A DNA stretch of 64,000 nucleotides from Thiofilum sp. (GTDB taxonomy: Bacteria > Pseudomonadota > Gammaproteobacteria > Thiotrichales > Thiotrichaceae), in the NCBI RefSeq assembly GCF_016711335.1, contig NZ_JADJTF010000001.1, forward strand, positions 1,054,001 to 1,118,000, read 5' to 3'. Below are positions 35,601-43,903 of the stretch, piece after piece (the first letter of the stretch is position 1; every line of letters starts with the position of its first letter). A program made the position numbers and the translations under genes. The notes beneath the pieces were generated by a model, which worked only from the letters and a program-made list of their open reading frames with translations, did no database searches and was not told the DNA's origin.

Positions 35601-37478
35601 TTAATTTACTCGTACTGCGTCTAACTGCTTATCATAGGCGGGGATATGTAAATGTCCTTCTGGTTTAACCTCTACCACTAACCCATACTGAGCCGCAAGT
35701 TCAGCGGTATGACTGCTTTCCAATTGCCCTTTTTGCGTCAATTGCATAGACAAGCTTTGTAGCAGAAGAATATGACGACTTAATAACTCGCGCGTTTCAC
35801 TCACTAAACGCATCATCATTTTTTCCACATCCATATCGGTTACATCCCGATTCATCATATAAGCATGATGATCAAGGGTATAAGTCGCCTGAAACTCATC
35901 ATCAAAACCGTATTTACGCACATAGTCTAACGCTAATACCGTCGCTTGTTCACGGTCATTTTCCCGACCTGTAGAGGCATTGAAAGTGCCAAACACAATC
36001 TCTTCAGCTAAGCCACCCGCGAGGTAAACCTTAATCATATCCAGCATACTGCGTTTAGTACGATGGATTTGATGCGGGAAGGTAAAGCCACCGGAATAGC
36101 TACTCGCTACTTTACTTTGCAATTGTAAAGGCACTAAACCGAATAACACCATATATACCACGGCATGTCCCGACTCATGCACACTAATATTAGCCACAGC
36201 GGCTTGTTGATTAGTTTGGCGGATTTTATCAATACGCCCTGAGTACGCATAGGAAAAGTCTGTCTCGCCTACCTTAGCCTCAATTTTTTGCTCAGCTTCA
36301 TTGAAATTGAGATGAATCGTCGTTTCTTCATGGGTGAGTGCATGCAATAGCATTTTGGATAAATTCATTTCCAAAATGTCAGTCACACTAGAAAAGACAG
36401 GACGCACCCCTTGCACCGGAAAGACCCCATTACGATAAATCAGCCGCGCAATACTGTCATCAAGGGTGAGTTGTACGCCAGTATGCTCAAATGTTTCACG
36501 GCAAACACGCTCAATCTCACGTTGGATCAATACCTCAAAGTCTTGTTTTCTTAAGCTCGGATAGATCAAATGAATATTACCAAACCGTGCTACTTGTTCA
36601 GGGCGGAATTTATTCATCAACGCTTCTTTGACATCCATGAGCGTTACTTTGGTGGTAAAGGCGTGGAAAATATCCGCATCCACATCCGCCTCAGCTGCTT
36701 GAGTCGCCATATGGAAAGCATCATCTAAGTTTCCTGAAATTAATATTAAAGTCTTAGAATGATTAATCGGTTCGTAGATCGCTTTTTGACGCTTAGCCGA
36801 CATAATGAGATCGAACATTTCATCTTCGGTCATATCCATTAAGTCTTCTACGCTGAGATCTAGGCTTAGTGCTTTGCGTAGCTCCAGTGCTTCCCACATA
36901 CTTAGGTAAACGGTTTCTTCCTCGACTTCTTCGCCTTTACTGCGTTTACGTTGATTCTCTTTACGGCGTTGGAAATAGCCCATGAGGAAGTTATCTAAAT
37001 TATCCCGATGTTTTTTGGATAAACGCCCATCCGAGAGCAATTCCCAAAAATCCATGAATTTAGTTTGCCCTAAAGGTTTGCCATCGGTATCAATCGTATT
37101 AAAACGCTGAATTTCATCAAATAACACAATGGCGGGTTTACCATCGTGTAGCTCATGACTATCAAGCACTGAAGAGACAGAAGAGTGCCACAGGGTTTCG
37201 TCCACATTGGATAGCTCCACTTCCACAAAGCGATCTTGGAAGTGCAGACTTTTTACCAATTTACGTACCAAATCGGTTTTACCTACTCCCGTCATCCCCC
37301 AGAGATTCACAATCACAGGGCGCTTGAGTAGTTCAGGGATTAAGTACCACACCTGAATATAATCAATCAGATCATCAATGATCTTATCGATACCGACAAA
37401 ATGTTGCTTGAGGGTAGCTTTGGTTTCCTCTAATTTAGCTTTGCGTTCCGCAATGAGTTGACGATCTAGTTTGAGCAT
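35601..37478 (-). CDS. AAA+ ATPase fused to an FtsH-type M41 zinc metalloprotease
   Basis: The protein has 625 aa. The AAA+ part has Walker A GMTGVGKT (61-68), Walker B IVLFDE (117-122), sensor LISGN (246-250), arginine finger RPEQVARFG (R298) and sensor 2 GVRP (357-360), a Clp/HslU-type layout rather than the FtsH type. The C-terminal part has the M41 zinc motif HESGH (434-438) and STGRENDRE with likely third ligand D508. There is no N-terminal membrane anchor, unlike FtsH. It lies between hisF and hisE with short gaps. It is likely an ATP-driven soluble protease of unknown substrate. Confidence 0.82.
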   Translation of the reverse strand: MLKLDRQLIAERKAKLEETKATLKQHFVGIDKIIDDLIDYIQVWYLIPELLKRPVIVNLWGMTGVGKTDLVRKLVKSLHFQDRFVEVELSNVDETLWHSSVSSVLDSHELHDGKPAIVLFDEIQRFNTIDTDGKPLGQTKFMDFWELLSDGRLSKKHRDNLDNFLMGYFQRRKENQRKRSKGEEVEEETVYLSMWEALELRKALSLDLSVEDLMDMTEDEMFDLIMSAKRQKAIYEPINHSKTLILISGNLDDAFHMATQAAEADVDADIFHAFTTKVTLMDVKEALMNKFRPEQVARFGNIHLIYPSLRKQDFEVLIQREIERVCRETFEHTGVQLTLDDSIARLIYRNGVFPVQGVRPVFSSVTDILEMNLSKMLLHALTHEETTIHLNFNEAEQKIEAKVGETDFSYAYSGRIDKIRQTNQQAAVANISVHESGHAVVYMVLFGLVPLQLQSKVASSYSGGFTFPHQIHRTKRSMLDMIKVYLAGGLAEEIVFGTFNASTGRENDREQATVLALDYVRKYGFDDEFQATYTLDHHAYMMNRDVTDMDVEKMMMRLVSETRELLSRHILLLQSLSMQLTQKGQLESSHTAELAAQYGLVVEVKPEGHLHIPAYDKQLDAVRVN

Positions 37479-37502
37479 GTAATCCGTTTCTTGTAATAAG
37501 TG

Positions 37503-38276
37503 TTATAGGCGCATTTCAATGCCCTGTTCGGCCATAAATGCTTTTGCCTCACCGATAGTGTGTTGCCCAAAGTGGAAAATACTGGCGGCTAATACCGCAT
37601 CGGCTTTTCCGGTTAAAATACCATCGGCTAAATGTTGTAGATTGCCCACACCTCCTGAGGCGATGAGGGGGACATTGACGCGCTCATTTAGCGCCTGCAT
37701 TAATTCTAGATCAAAGCCGCTTTTAGTTCCGTCCCGATCCATACTGGTGACTAATAGTTCACCTGCTCCGAATTCAACCATCTTTTCAGCCCATGCTAAA
37801 GCATCAATTCCCGTGCCTTTGCGACCACCATGAGTGAAAATTTCCCATTTTGGCGCTTCATTAGGTGGGTTAACACGTTTAGCATCGATAGCCACCACAA
37901 TACATTGCGAACCAAAGTATTCAGCGGCCTCACGCACAAAATCAGGATTAAAAACGGCAGCAGTATTAATAGACACTTTATCCGCGCCTGCGTTCAACAT
38001 GCGGCGTATATCGTCTAATTTGCGAATCCCGCCCCCTACTGTTAACGGGATAAATACTTGTGAAGCGACTTGCTCGACCATATGCGCCATCGTTTCACGG
38101 TCATCGGAGCTGGCGGTAATATCTAAAAAGGTAATTTCATCCGCACCCTCGCGATTATAACGCGCAGCAATTTCAACCGGATCGCCTGCATCACGAATCC
38201 CGACAAAGTTTACCCCTTTCACCACGCGCCCATTATCAACATCGAGGCAAGGAATAATACGTTTAGCTAGACCCAT
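37503..38276 (-). CDS. hisF: Imidazole glycerol phosphate synthase cyclase subunit
   Basis: The protein has 257 aa and is a TIM barrel. Catalytic Asp residues lie in IPCLDVDNGRVVKGVNF and VVAIDAKR, with phosphate loops around TVGGGIRKLDD and IASGGVG. It works with HisH, which is not in this window. It is 3 bp downstream of hisA. Confidence 0.97.
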   Translation of the reverse strand: MGLAKRIIPCLDVDNGRVVKGVNFVGIRDAGDPVEIAARYNREGADEITFLDITASSDDRETMAHMVEQVASQVFIPLTVGGGIRKLDDIRRMLNAGADKVSINTAAVFNPDFVREAAEYFGSQCIVVAIDAKRVNPPNEAPKWEIFTHGGRKGTGIDALAWAEKMVEFGAGELLVTSMDRDGTKSGFDLELMQALNERVNVPLIASGGVGNLQHLADGILTGKADAVLAASIFHFGQHTIGEAKAFMAEQGIEMRL

Positions 38277-38279
38277 GAT

Positions 38280-39017
38280 TTACCCCTTAATGCCGTCAAC
38301 ATAACGTTGCGCGTCGCTAAGATTAATCGTGCCTTCGTAAATCGAACGCCCTAAAATGGCTCCCATGACACCTTTATCTTCAACAGCGCATAAGGCACTA
38401 ATATCATTCATATTAGTGACCCCACCGGAGGCAATGACTGGAATACTAATGCTTTGCGCTAGATGAGCCGTTTCAGCCACATTGACGCCTTGCATCATGC
38501 CATCGCGGGCTATGTCGGTATAAACAATGGCACTCACGCCTGCTTGTTCAAATTGCTTAGCTAATTCAATCGCGGAAACGCGCGAGACTTCGGCCCAGCC
38601 ATCGGTGGCGACCATACCATTTTTCGCGTCAATACCGACAATAATGTGATTAGGAAATTGCTTACATACATCAATCACAAACTGTGGGTCTTGTACCGCT
38701 TTCGTGCCAATAATGCAGTATTGCACGCCAGCCTCTAAGTAAGCTTGAATGGTGGCTGCATCACGAATCCCGCCCCCAATTTGTACGGGAATGCGTGGGA
38801 AGCGGGCAGTAATCGCTTTTACTACCTCGCCATTAATCGGTTTACCCTCAAACGCACCATTTAAATCCACGAGATGTAAGCGACGTGCGCCTTCTTCGAC
38901 CCAACGTGCCGCCATATCGACGGGGCTATCAGAGAATACGGTCGAGTCATCCATACGCCCTTGGCGTAAGCGCACACATTTACCATCTTTAAGATCAATG
39001 GCGGGAATTAACAACAT
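38280..39017 (-). CDS. hisA: Phosphoribosylformimino-5-aminoimidazole carboxamide ribotide isomerase
   Basis: The protein has 245 aa and is a TIM barrel. Catalytic residues lie in IPAIDLKDGKCVRL and VGIDAKNG, with QIGGGIRD and IASGGVTN phosphate-binding loops. It is the first gene of the hisA-hisF-(protease)-hisE-tatABC-gpmI run visible here. Confidence 0.97.
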   Translation of the reverse strand: MLLIPAIDLKDGKCVRLRQGRMDDSTVFSDSPVDMAARWVEEGARRLHLVDLNGAFEGKPINGEVVKAITARFPRIPVQIGGGIRDAATIQAYLEAGVQYCIIGTKAVQDPQFVIDVCKQFPNHIIVGIDAKNGMVATDGWAEVSRVSAIELAKQFEQAGVSAIVYTDIARDGMMQGVNVAETAHLAQSISIPVIASGGVTNMNDISALCAVEDKGVMGAILGRSIYEGTINLSDAQRYVDGIKG

Positions 39018-39100
39018 GGAGCTAATCCTTTTTCAGCGAGAGTAACTAATAGAACGTGCATCCTACCTGAAAATAGTATTAACGTCATGAAGTGCCTGCA

Positions 39101-40195
39101 CTAAGGTGCTAACTCAATCCGATATAAACCACCATTTGATTCATCGGTTAACACATATAAATAACCATCAGGACCTTGTTGCACATCACGAATACGTCCG
39201 ATTTGCCCCTCTAAATAGCGCTCCTCTTTGATGACCTTATTACCTTGCAGCACTAGACGCGCCAATAGCTCAAGTTTTAAAGCGCCTACTATTAAGCTTC
39301 CTTGCCAGTTGGGGTAACGATTTCCGGTATAAAACACCATGCCTGAGGGCGCAATGGAGGGAACCCAATAATGTATCGGATCGGTTAGCCCAGCTTTGCG
39401 TGGCACACCAATACGTCCTCCCCAATACTCTCGTCCATAGGTAGTAATAGGCCAGCCGTAGTTGGCCCCTTTTTGAATACGATTTACCTCATCGCCCCCT
39501 TGTGGACCGTGTTCATGTGTCCAAAGCTCTCCCATTTGCGGATGCAGCGCAGCGCCTTGCTGATTGCGATGTCCGTAGCTATAGATTTCTGGTTTAGCAT
39601 TAGGGGTATTCACAAAGGGATTATCAGCAGGAATAGAACCATCGTCTTTGAGGCGGATCACGCTACCCGAATGATTAGACAGATCTTGGGCATTATCGCG
39701 TTCACCGCGCTCACCAAGTGCGAGATATAAATAGCCTTGGCGATCAAACAGAATACGCCCGCCAAAATGCACCGGACCATTAGATTTAGGGGTGGCTTTG
39801 AAAAGCTCTTGTACTTCGGTGAGTTGACCGTTTTGATATTTACCGCGTGCAAGGTGAGTGCTGTAGCCCCCTTGACCTGCTCCAGTATAGGTCCAATAGA
39901 GCCAGCGATTTTGAGCAAATTGAGGATGGAGGGCTAAGCCTAATAATCCACCTTGCCCAAAGGCTCTAAAGGGTAGTAGCCCTTTGACAGGTTGAGGAAG
40001 TAGCTTGCCGTCTTGAATGCGGCGTAATTGACCGTTGCGCTCGGTTACTAAGATTTCACCATTGGGTAAAAAGGCCATGCTCCAAGGGTGATTTAAACCG
40101 GTGACGATGGGCTGGGCTTGGAGTTTGAGTGTTTCGGCATGGGTGAGTATTGGGAGAAACAATAGAGTCAACATTAGGACTAAGCGACGCATCAT
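39101..40195 (-). CDS. PQQ-dependent sugar dehydrogenase-like protein (soluble Asd/YliI type)
   Basis: The protein has 364 aa including a signal peptide (RRLVLMLTLLFLPILTHAE); an adjacent second ATG also fits. The six-bladed propeller has GLNHPWSMAFLPNGEILVTERNGQLRRI, HFGGRILFD, YSYGHRNQQGAALHP and WTHEHGPQGGDEVN, typical of the soluble aldose sugar dehydrogenase group. The predicted location is periplasmic. The true substrate is not known. Confidence 0.87.
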   Translation of the reverse strand: MMRRLVLMLTLLFLPILTHAETLKLQAQPIVTGLNHPWSMAFLPNGEILVTERNGQLRRIQDGKLLPQPVKGLLPFRAFGQGGLLGLALHPQFAQNRWLYWTYTGAGQGGYSTHLARGKYQNGQLTEVQELFKATPKSNGPVHFGGRILFDRQGYLYLALGERGERDNAQDLSNHSGSVIRLKDDGSIPADNPFVNTPNAKPEIYSYGHRNQQGAALHPQMGELWTHEHGPQGGDEVNRIQKGANYGWPITTYGREYWGGRIGVPRKAGLTDPIHYWVPSIAPSGMVFYTGNRYPNWQGSLIVGALKLELLARLVLQGNKVIKEERYLEGQIGRIRDVQQGPDGYLYVLTDESNGGLYRIELAP

Positions 40196-40312
40196 AGACT
40201 CCTAAACGGGTGATTGGAGGTCTAAGTGTAGCGCGTTTGGTTTCGGGCTTGCATAAAGCACCACTCCAGCAGAAAGTTGTGCCCAATGATGAATACGCAG
40301 AGTGGTATAATG

Positions 40313-40489
40313 TTATGCTGACTTCTTGATGATCACCGCTGGGCGAGGGGGAAAAGAAACTTTTTTGCGTTTAGATTGTGCTTGTCTTTTTTTAATATCT
40401 TCAAATAGTGCATCTATATCATGGTTAAACGTTGCTGCGTATTGATCACGTAAATGACGTGTTTCTTGGATAATGGGATCTTGCCACAT
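40313..40489 (-). CDS. Small conserved-looking protein, partner of the C39-like gene
   Basis: The protein has 58 aa from the ATG at 40489; the frame opens at 40561 but the conserved-looking part begins MWQDPIIQETRHLRDQYAATF. The rest is charged and ends with SFPPRPAVIIKKSA. Short proteins of this pattern are common and unannotated in cyanobacteria and proteobacteria, in my memory often beside toxin-like genes. An antitoxin or small partner role is inferred from position only. Confidence 0.55.
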   Translation of the reverse strand: MWQDPIIQETRHLRDQYAATFNHDIDALFEDIKKRQAQSKRKKVSFPPRPAVIIKKSA

Positions 40490-40580
40490 AATATTAACCC
40501 TGTATAAGTTCTTGAGGTGTACAAATAGTTGGTGGTTCGTGATTTTTAAAAACTGCATCACACTATTAAAGTGAGAGAGT

Positions 40581-40979
40581 TTATAGTTTTATTGGAATAA
40601 ATGATCTTAAGCGCATACGACCAAAATCTGTTCTGACTTCTCTTTTAGACTGTGGATCAAGAACATACTCTCTTTGTTCTTCTCTACAAAAAACTACCCA
40701 ATGCCAAGAGTTGTTTTTCTTATTATAGTTTATGCCAATAATTGCTGTATCGGATATTGATGACCACTTGCGCACTGACCGCCCTTTAAGAGTGGGAATG
40801 TTCATTTCAATCAGCAGTTTCCGAAGCTGGTTGCTACTTGTATAAAAAGTTTTTTGAGATACTCCCCAATTAAAGACCTTAACCGCCATATTCATTGCCT
40901 CTTTGTAAGTAATACCACAAAGCATTGCAACACACGCAATGCCGCAGCCCGTTCTATGCTCTTGGCGAATATGTTTCAT
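40581..40979 (-). CDS. Stand-alone C39-like papain-fold cysteine peptidase
   Basis: The protein has 132 aa. The C39-type pattern is RTGCGIACVAMLCGITY (catalytic Cys region near residue 12-16), then SWHWVVF with the His and YVLDPQ with the Asp/Asn position. There is no membrane or ABC transporter domain, so it is not a bacteriocin exporter. It may be a processing protease or toxin. The small ORF at 40313-40489 follows after 91 bp on the same strand. Confidence 0.7.
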   Translation of the reverse strand: MKHIRQEHRTGCGIACVAMLCGITYKEAMNMAVKVFNWGVSQKTFYTSSNQLRKLLIEMNIPTLKGRSVRKWSSISDTAIIGINYNKKNNSWHWVVFCREEQREYVLDPQSKREVRTDFGRMRLRSFIPIKL

Positions 40980-41103
40980 ATGTGAGTTATAAGCAGCAGG
41001 TTACATTGAAAAATTCTAAGTATTGGTTTTAGTTAGAATTAGTACAGTGATATAGCGAGTTGTGTTCATAAAAACCTTACCTTGTTGCTTGGGATTTAGC
41101 CAC

Positions 41104-41120
41104 AATTATACAGCCGACCA
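41104..41120 (+). repeat. 17-bp direct repeat, copy 1
   Basis: AATTATACAGCCGACCA occurs here and again at 43477-43493, so it brackets the hipBA pair and two small genes. No further element structure is clear in the 248-bp gap 40980-41227. Confidence 0.5.
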
Positions 41121-41227
41121 GCAGGAGTACAAAGCATCACCGTAGTTAACCTATGAATACCCACTTGTAATGATGTACATATTCATCAATACTAGCCTAT
41201 ATGCCGATTTTGATAGATATATTCATC

Positions 41228-41467
41228 ATGTTAGACACACTGAGCCAAACCATACGCCAAGCCCGCCGTGCTCAAGGCTTAACTCAACAGCAATTAGCTG
41301 ATCTTTGTGGATTAGATCGCACTACGATTGGCGCATTAGAGCGTAATAACTACCCTGATTTAGGGATTCGCAAAGTAGAGTTGGTGCTGAATGTATTGGG
41401 CAAAGAGCTTTGTAGTCGTGATAAAAGTCTACCTACACTAGACGAGTTGCGAGGTCTATATGGCTGA
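41228..41467 (+). CDS. HipB-like XRE antitoxin
   Basis: The protein has 79 aa from the ATG at 41228; the open frame begins upstream at 41201. The helix-turn-helix is LTQQQLADLCGLDRTTIGALE, and the C-terminus (LPTLDELRGLYG) is a short tail as in HipB. It overlaps the HipA gene by 8 bp. It probably represses its own operon. Confidence 0.85.
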   Translation: MLDTLSQTIRQARRAQGLTQQQLADLCGLDRTTIGALERNNYPDLGIRKVELVLNVLGKELCSRDKSLPTLDELRGLYG

Positions 41468-42665
41468 GATTGATGTGTATTTAGGTCACGATGCTCAACC
41501 AATATTTACCGGTCGGCTTGAAAAAGACGCGCACCAACATGCATTTAGCTATCAACCCCATGCACCCGAAGCACTCTCTCTTTCTATGCCGCTACGAGTA
41601 GCTAGCTACCAATATCCTGAGTTGCACCCCATTTTTCAGATGAACTTGCCTGAAGGTGCATTGCGTTGGGCTTTGGAGCAGATGACGGCAAAGCAGTATG
41701 GTAGTAATGATTTAAGTTTATTGGCTTTACTCGGTCGTCATCAAATTGGGCGTTTAGCTTATAGTGTGGCGGGGCTTCCTTTGCCTGCATTGACAGAAAA
41801 GCCCTTAACTTTAGATCAATTAATTAGTAGTACTGATGATGATTTATTCGCGCAATTATTGGCACGTTATGCGACTTATTCGGGGGTGGCGGGGGTGCAG
41901 CCTAAAGTACTCATGCCTTTGCAACAGCATCTCACTTTACCATTAGGGCATTATATTGTGAAAACGTGGGCGGAGGATTACCCCCATTTAGCGTGTAATG
42001 AATATGTATGTTTGAGTATTGCGCGAGCGGCGGGGTTGGAAGTCCCACATTTTTATTTAAGTGATAATGCAAAATTACTGATTACTGAGCGTTTTGATTT
42101 AACACCTGAGGGTATAGCTTTAGGTTTTGAGGATTTTGGTGTATTGCAGGGCAAAGGGACTAAGGCTAAATATGATAGTTCTTTAGAGGCTTGTACCCAT
42201 ACGATTCGCCAATTTGTTTCACCTAGTTATCAAACTCAAGCTTTAGCGGATTTTTATAAGCTGACTTATTTAAATGTGCGAGTACGTAATGGGGATGCTC
42301 ATTTAAAAAATAGTGGCGTGTTGTATTCGTCTTTGGTGGATTATCATAGTGGGGTATTACCTAGTATTGTGCGTAAATTAGCGCCTATTTTTGATATTGT
42401 CAGCACTGTACCTTATTTGCCTAATGATACGATGGCATTATTATTAAATGGCTCAAAACGTTGGGCTAAGCGTAAAATGCTGCATCAATTTGCCCGTCAA
42501 CATTGTGGGTTGAGTTTAACAAGGATTGAGCAGATTGAGGGTGAGGTAGAGGCTGCAATTGAAAGCCAGATGGGGTTATTGCAAAGCCTTGTTGAGCGGC
42601 ATAGTGGCTTTGCTTTAGTGGCGGAGCGTATGGTTGGCGTGTTGGGTAAAAAATTTGAGCTGTAA
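41460..42665 (+). CDS. HipA-family kinase toxin (second copy type)
   Basis: The protein has 401 aa. Features are the N-terminal FTGRLEKDAHQHAFSY domain, a glycine loop GVAGVQPKVLM, the YIVKTW lysine, the catalytic loop VRNGDAHLKNSGVLY, and the metal Asp in APIFDIVSTVPY. It is distinct in sequence from the HipA at 11931. It is co-translated with the upstream HTH gene in the classic antitoxin-first order. Confidence 0.87.
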   Translation: MAEIDVYLGHDAQPIFTGRLEKDAHQHAFSYQPHAPEALSLSMPLRVASYQYPELHPIFQMNLPEGALRWALEQMTAKQYGSNDLSLLALLGRHQIGRLAYSVAGLPLPALTEKPLTLDQLISSTDDDLFAQLLARYATYSGVAGVQPKVLMPLQQHLTLPLGHYIVKTWAEDYPHLACNEYVCLSIARAAGLEVPHFYLSDNAKLLITERFDLTPEGIALGFEDFGVLQGKGTKAKYDSSLEACTHTIRQFVSPSYQTQALADFYKLTYLNVRVRNGDAHLKNSGVLYSSLVDYHSGVLPSIVRKLAPIFDIVSTVPYLPNDTMALLLNGSKRWAKRKMLHQFARQHCGLSLTRIEQIEGEVEAAIESQMGLLQSLVERHSGFALVAERMVGVLGKKFEL

Positions 42666-42783
42666 ATTGATGTTATTGCCACATGTATCAATACTATTGT
42701 TGAAAAGCATAGCCGGTATTATCATTTTGTCTGCGTCTGCTGTAACAAACAGAGCGCTAGATTTATATTTGGTACAATATCAG

Positions 42784-42948
42784 TTACCTTAGAAACTTTC
42801 CAAGTTTTCCAATAATACCAAATGCTTTAAGGGTAGCTTTAGTATTATTTGATGGAGCTTTGGAGGCTGTTGTTTTAGTGGCACAAAAAATGACGTGAAC
42901 TTTATAGCCTTTTGGATTAAATTCTTTCAAGCAAAATGGACAAATCAT
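42784..42948 (-). CDS. Very small zinc-finger-like ORF
   Basis: The encoded protein has 54 aa. MICPFCLKEF gives a CxxC pair, with a further His and Cys in KVHVIFC, so a C2HC or C3H zinc site is possible. A GAGGAT site precedes the ATG. The C-terminus is basic and glycine/lysine-rich (FGIIGKLGKFLR). It follows the 94-aa gene at 43035-43319 by 86 bp on the same strand. Confidence 0.4.
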   Translation of the reverse strand: MICPFCLKEFNPKGYKVHVIFCATKTTASKAPSNNTKATLKAFGIIGKLGKFLR

Positions 42949-43034
42949 AAGTTATTCTATCCTCAATTAATGGATTTTTAGCTATATTTTTGGCAAGTCC
43001 GATCTACATTAAAAATCAACAGCCTAGCCTTTTG

Positions 43035-43319
43035 TTAGGTGAATAAGGGCAGATCATATTTCTTCTTGTGATTTTCCGTATTTAACTCGTAAGCTTTTTT
43101 CATAAACTCATCGCAGAACTGCTTCATTGATTGCTCATCTAAAAAAGCTGATCTTTTTTTAATAGAGTTTATCGAGACACGGTATCCAGTAAATATACTA
43201 GATTCAGAGCTTATTACAGGGTTTCTGAGTAGATAAGCTTCATTTTTCTCATTGTCCCATGCGAAAAGCTCTCGAAAGCCATTTATTTCTTGAATATCGA
43301 TTCGATCAAAAATCTTCAT
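43035..43319 (-). CDS. Hypothetical 94-aa protein
   Basis: The protein is acidic-basic mixed with no membrane segment and no motif I recognise. It has MKIFDRIDIQEINGFRELF at the N-terminus and a charged end HKKKYDLPLF. AGGAAAA precedes the ATG. It lies in the AT-rich accessory block with hipBA, so a TA or defence association is possible but unsupported. Confidence 0.5.
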   Translation of the reverse strand: MKIFDRIDIQEINGFRELFAWDNEKNEAYLLRNPVISSESSIFTGYRVSINSIKKRSAFLDEQSMKQFCDEFMKKAYELNTENHKKKYDLPLFT

Positions 43320-43476
43320 GATATTTTCCTCTATTACCTAAGAGTATTTTATAAACAAACTAAGCCCACTCAATTAGACAAAAAGTTTTCGCATAACAGA
43401 ACCAGTTGGAATCAGCATAGCAGAACAACAAGTTGTACTGATGGGTATAGTCCGTAACTACTGGGGAGTAACATGT

Positions 43477-43493
43477 AATTATACAGCCGACCA
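43477..43493 (+). repeat. 17-bp direct repeat, copy 2
   Basis: This is the second copy of AATTATACAGCCGACCA found at 41104-41120, in the same orientation. It lies in the otherwise featureless gap 43320-43569. Confidence 0.5.
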
Positions 43494-43569
43494 ACGGTCA
43501 TTTAAAGCAGAATTGACTAATAGAGATAGGATATTCGAGAGCAGATTGGGGTAGAGGCACGAAAGCAGA

Positions 43570-43755
43570 TCAAGCACACAGGCTTTGGTCAGAGAGGCTG
43601 GAAGCCCCAGCCTCTTGACGTAATTGACGTTTTAAATTTTGTTTCGCTTGTTGGCGTTCACCGCCCTTACTCACCTTATGCTCGCCCCCTTTTCGCAAAA
43701 TCGGCTCACGAGCAATCGGATTAATACGACGATGACGTACTCTTGGCTTATTCAT
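43570..43755 (-). CDS. Small highly basic protein of unknown function
   Basis: The protein has 61 aa rich in Arg and Lys (MNKPRVRHRRINPIAREPIL). There is no membrane segment or known domain. Nucleic-acid binding would fit the charge but is only a guess. It lies upstream of the family A repeat and of rtcB's end, transcribed in the same direction as rtcB. Confidence 0.5.
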   Translation of the reverse strand: MNKPRVRHRRINPIAREPILRKGGEHKVSKGGERQQAKQNLKRQLRQEAGASSLSDQSLCA

Positions 43756-43794
43756 AAATAACTATCCTCATTAACTAATCAAACACACCTAAAT

Positions 43795-43902
43795 AAACCT
43801 ATCCCAACCTCCCCTTATCAAGGAAGGAGAAAGAAACACCTTCAATAAATTTAATCAGTATCCTCTTACCCCCTCCCTTGATAAGGGGCGGGGTGGGGTT
43901 TC
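43795..43902. repeat. Palindromic intergenic repeat, family A copy 2
   Basis: An inverted repeat has arms AACCTCCCCTTATCAAGG and CCCTTGATAAGGGGCGG, closing with GGGGTGGGG. The arms are nearly identical to the copy at 9711-9792, with a longer, different centre. It ends one base from the rtcB stop codon. Confidence 0.8.
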
Positions 43903-43903
43903 T

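Noticed and set aside
40980..43569. Integron cassette array (small ORFs, toxin genes, short GTTAGG-like motifs near 43015-43045)
   Set aside because: No integrase and no convincing attC pair of R-box and L-box could be found; the match near 43033 is weak.
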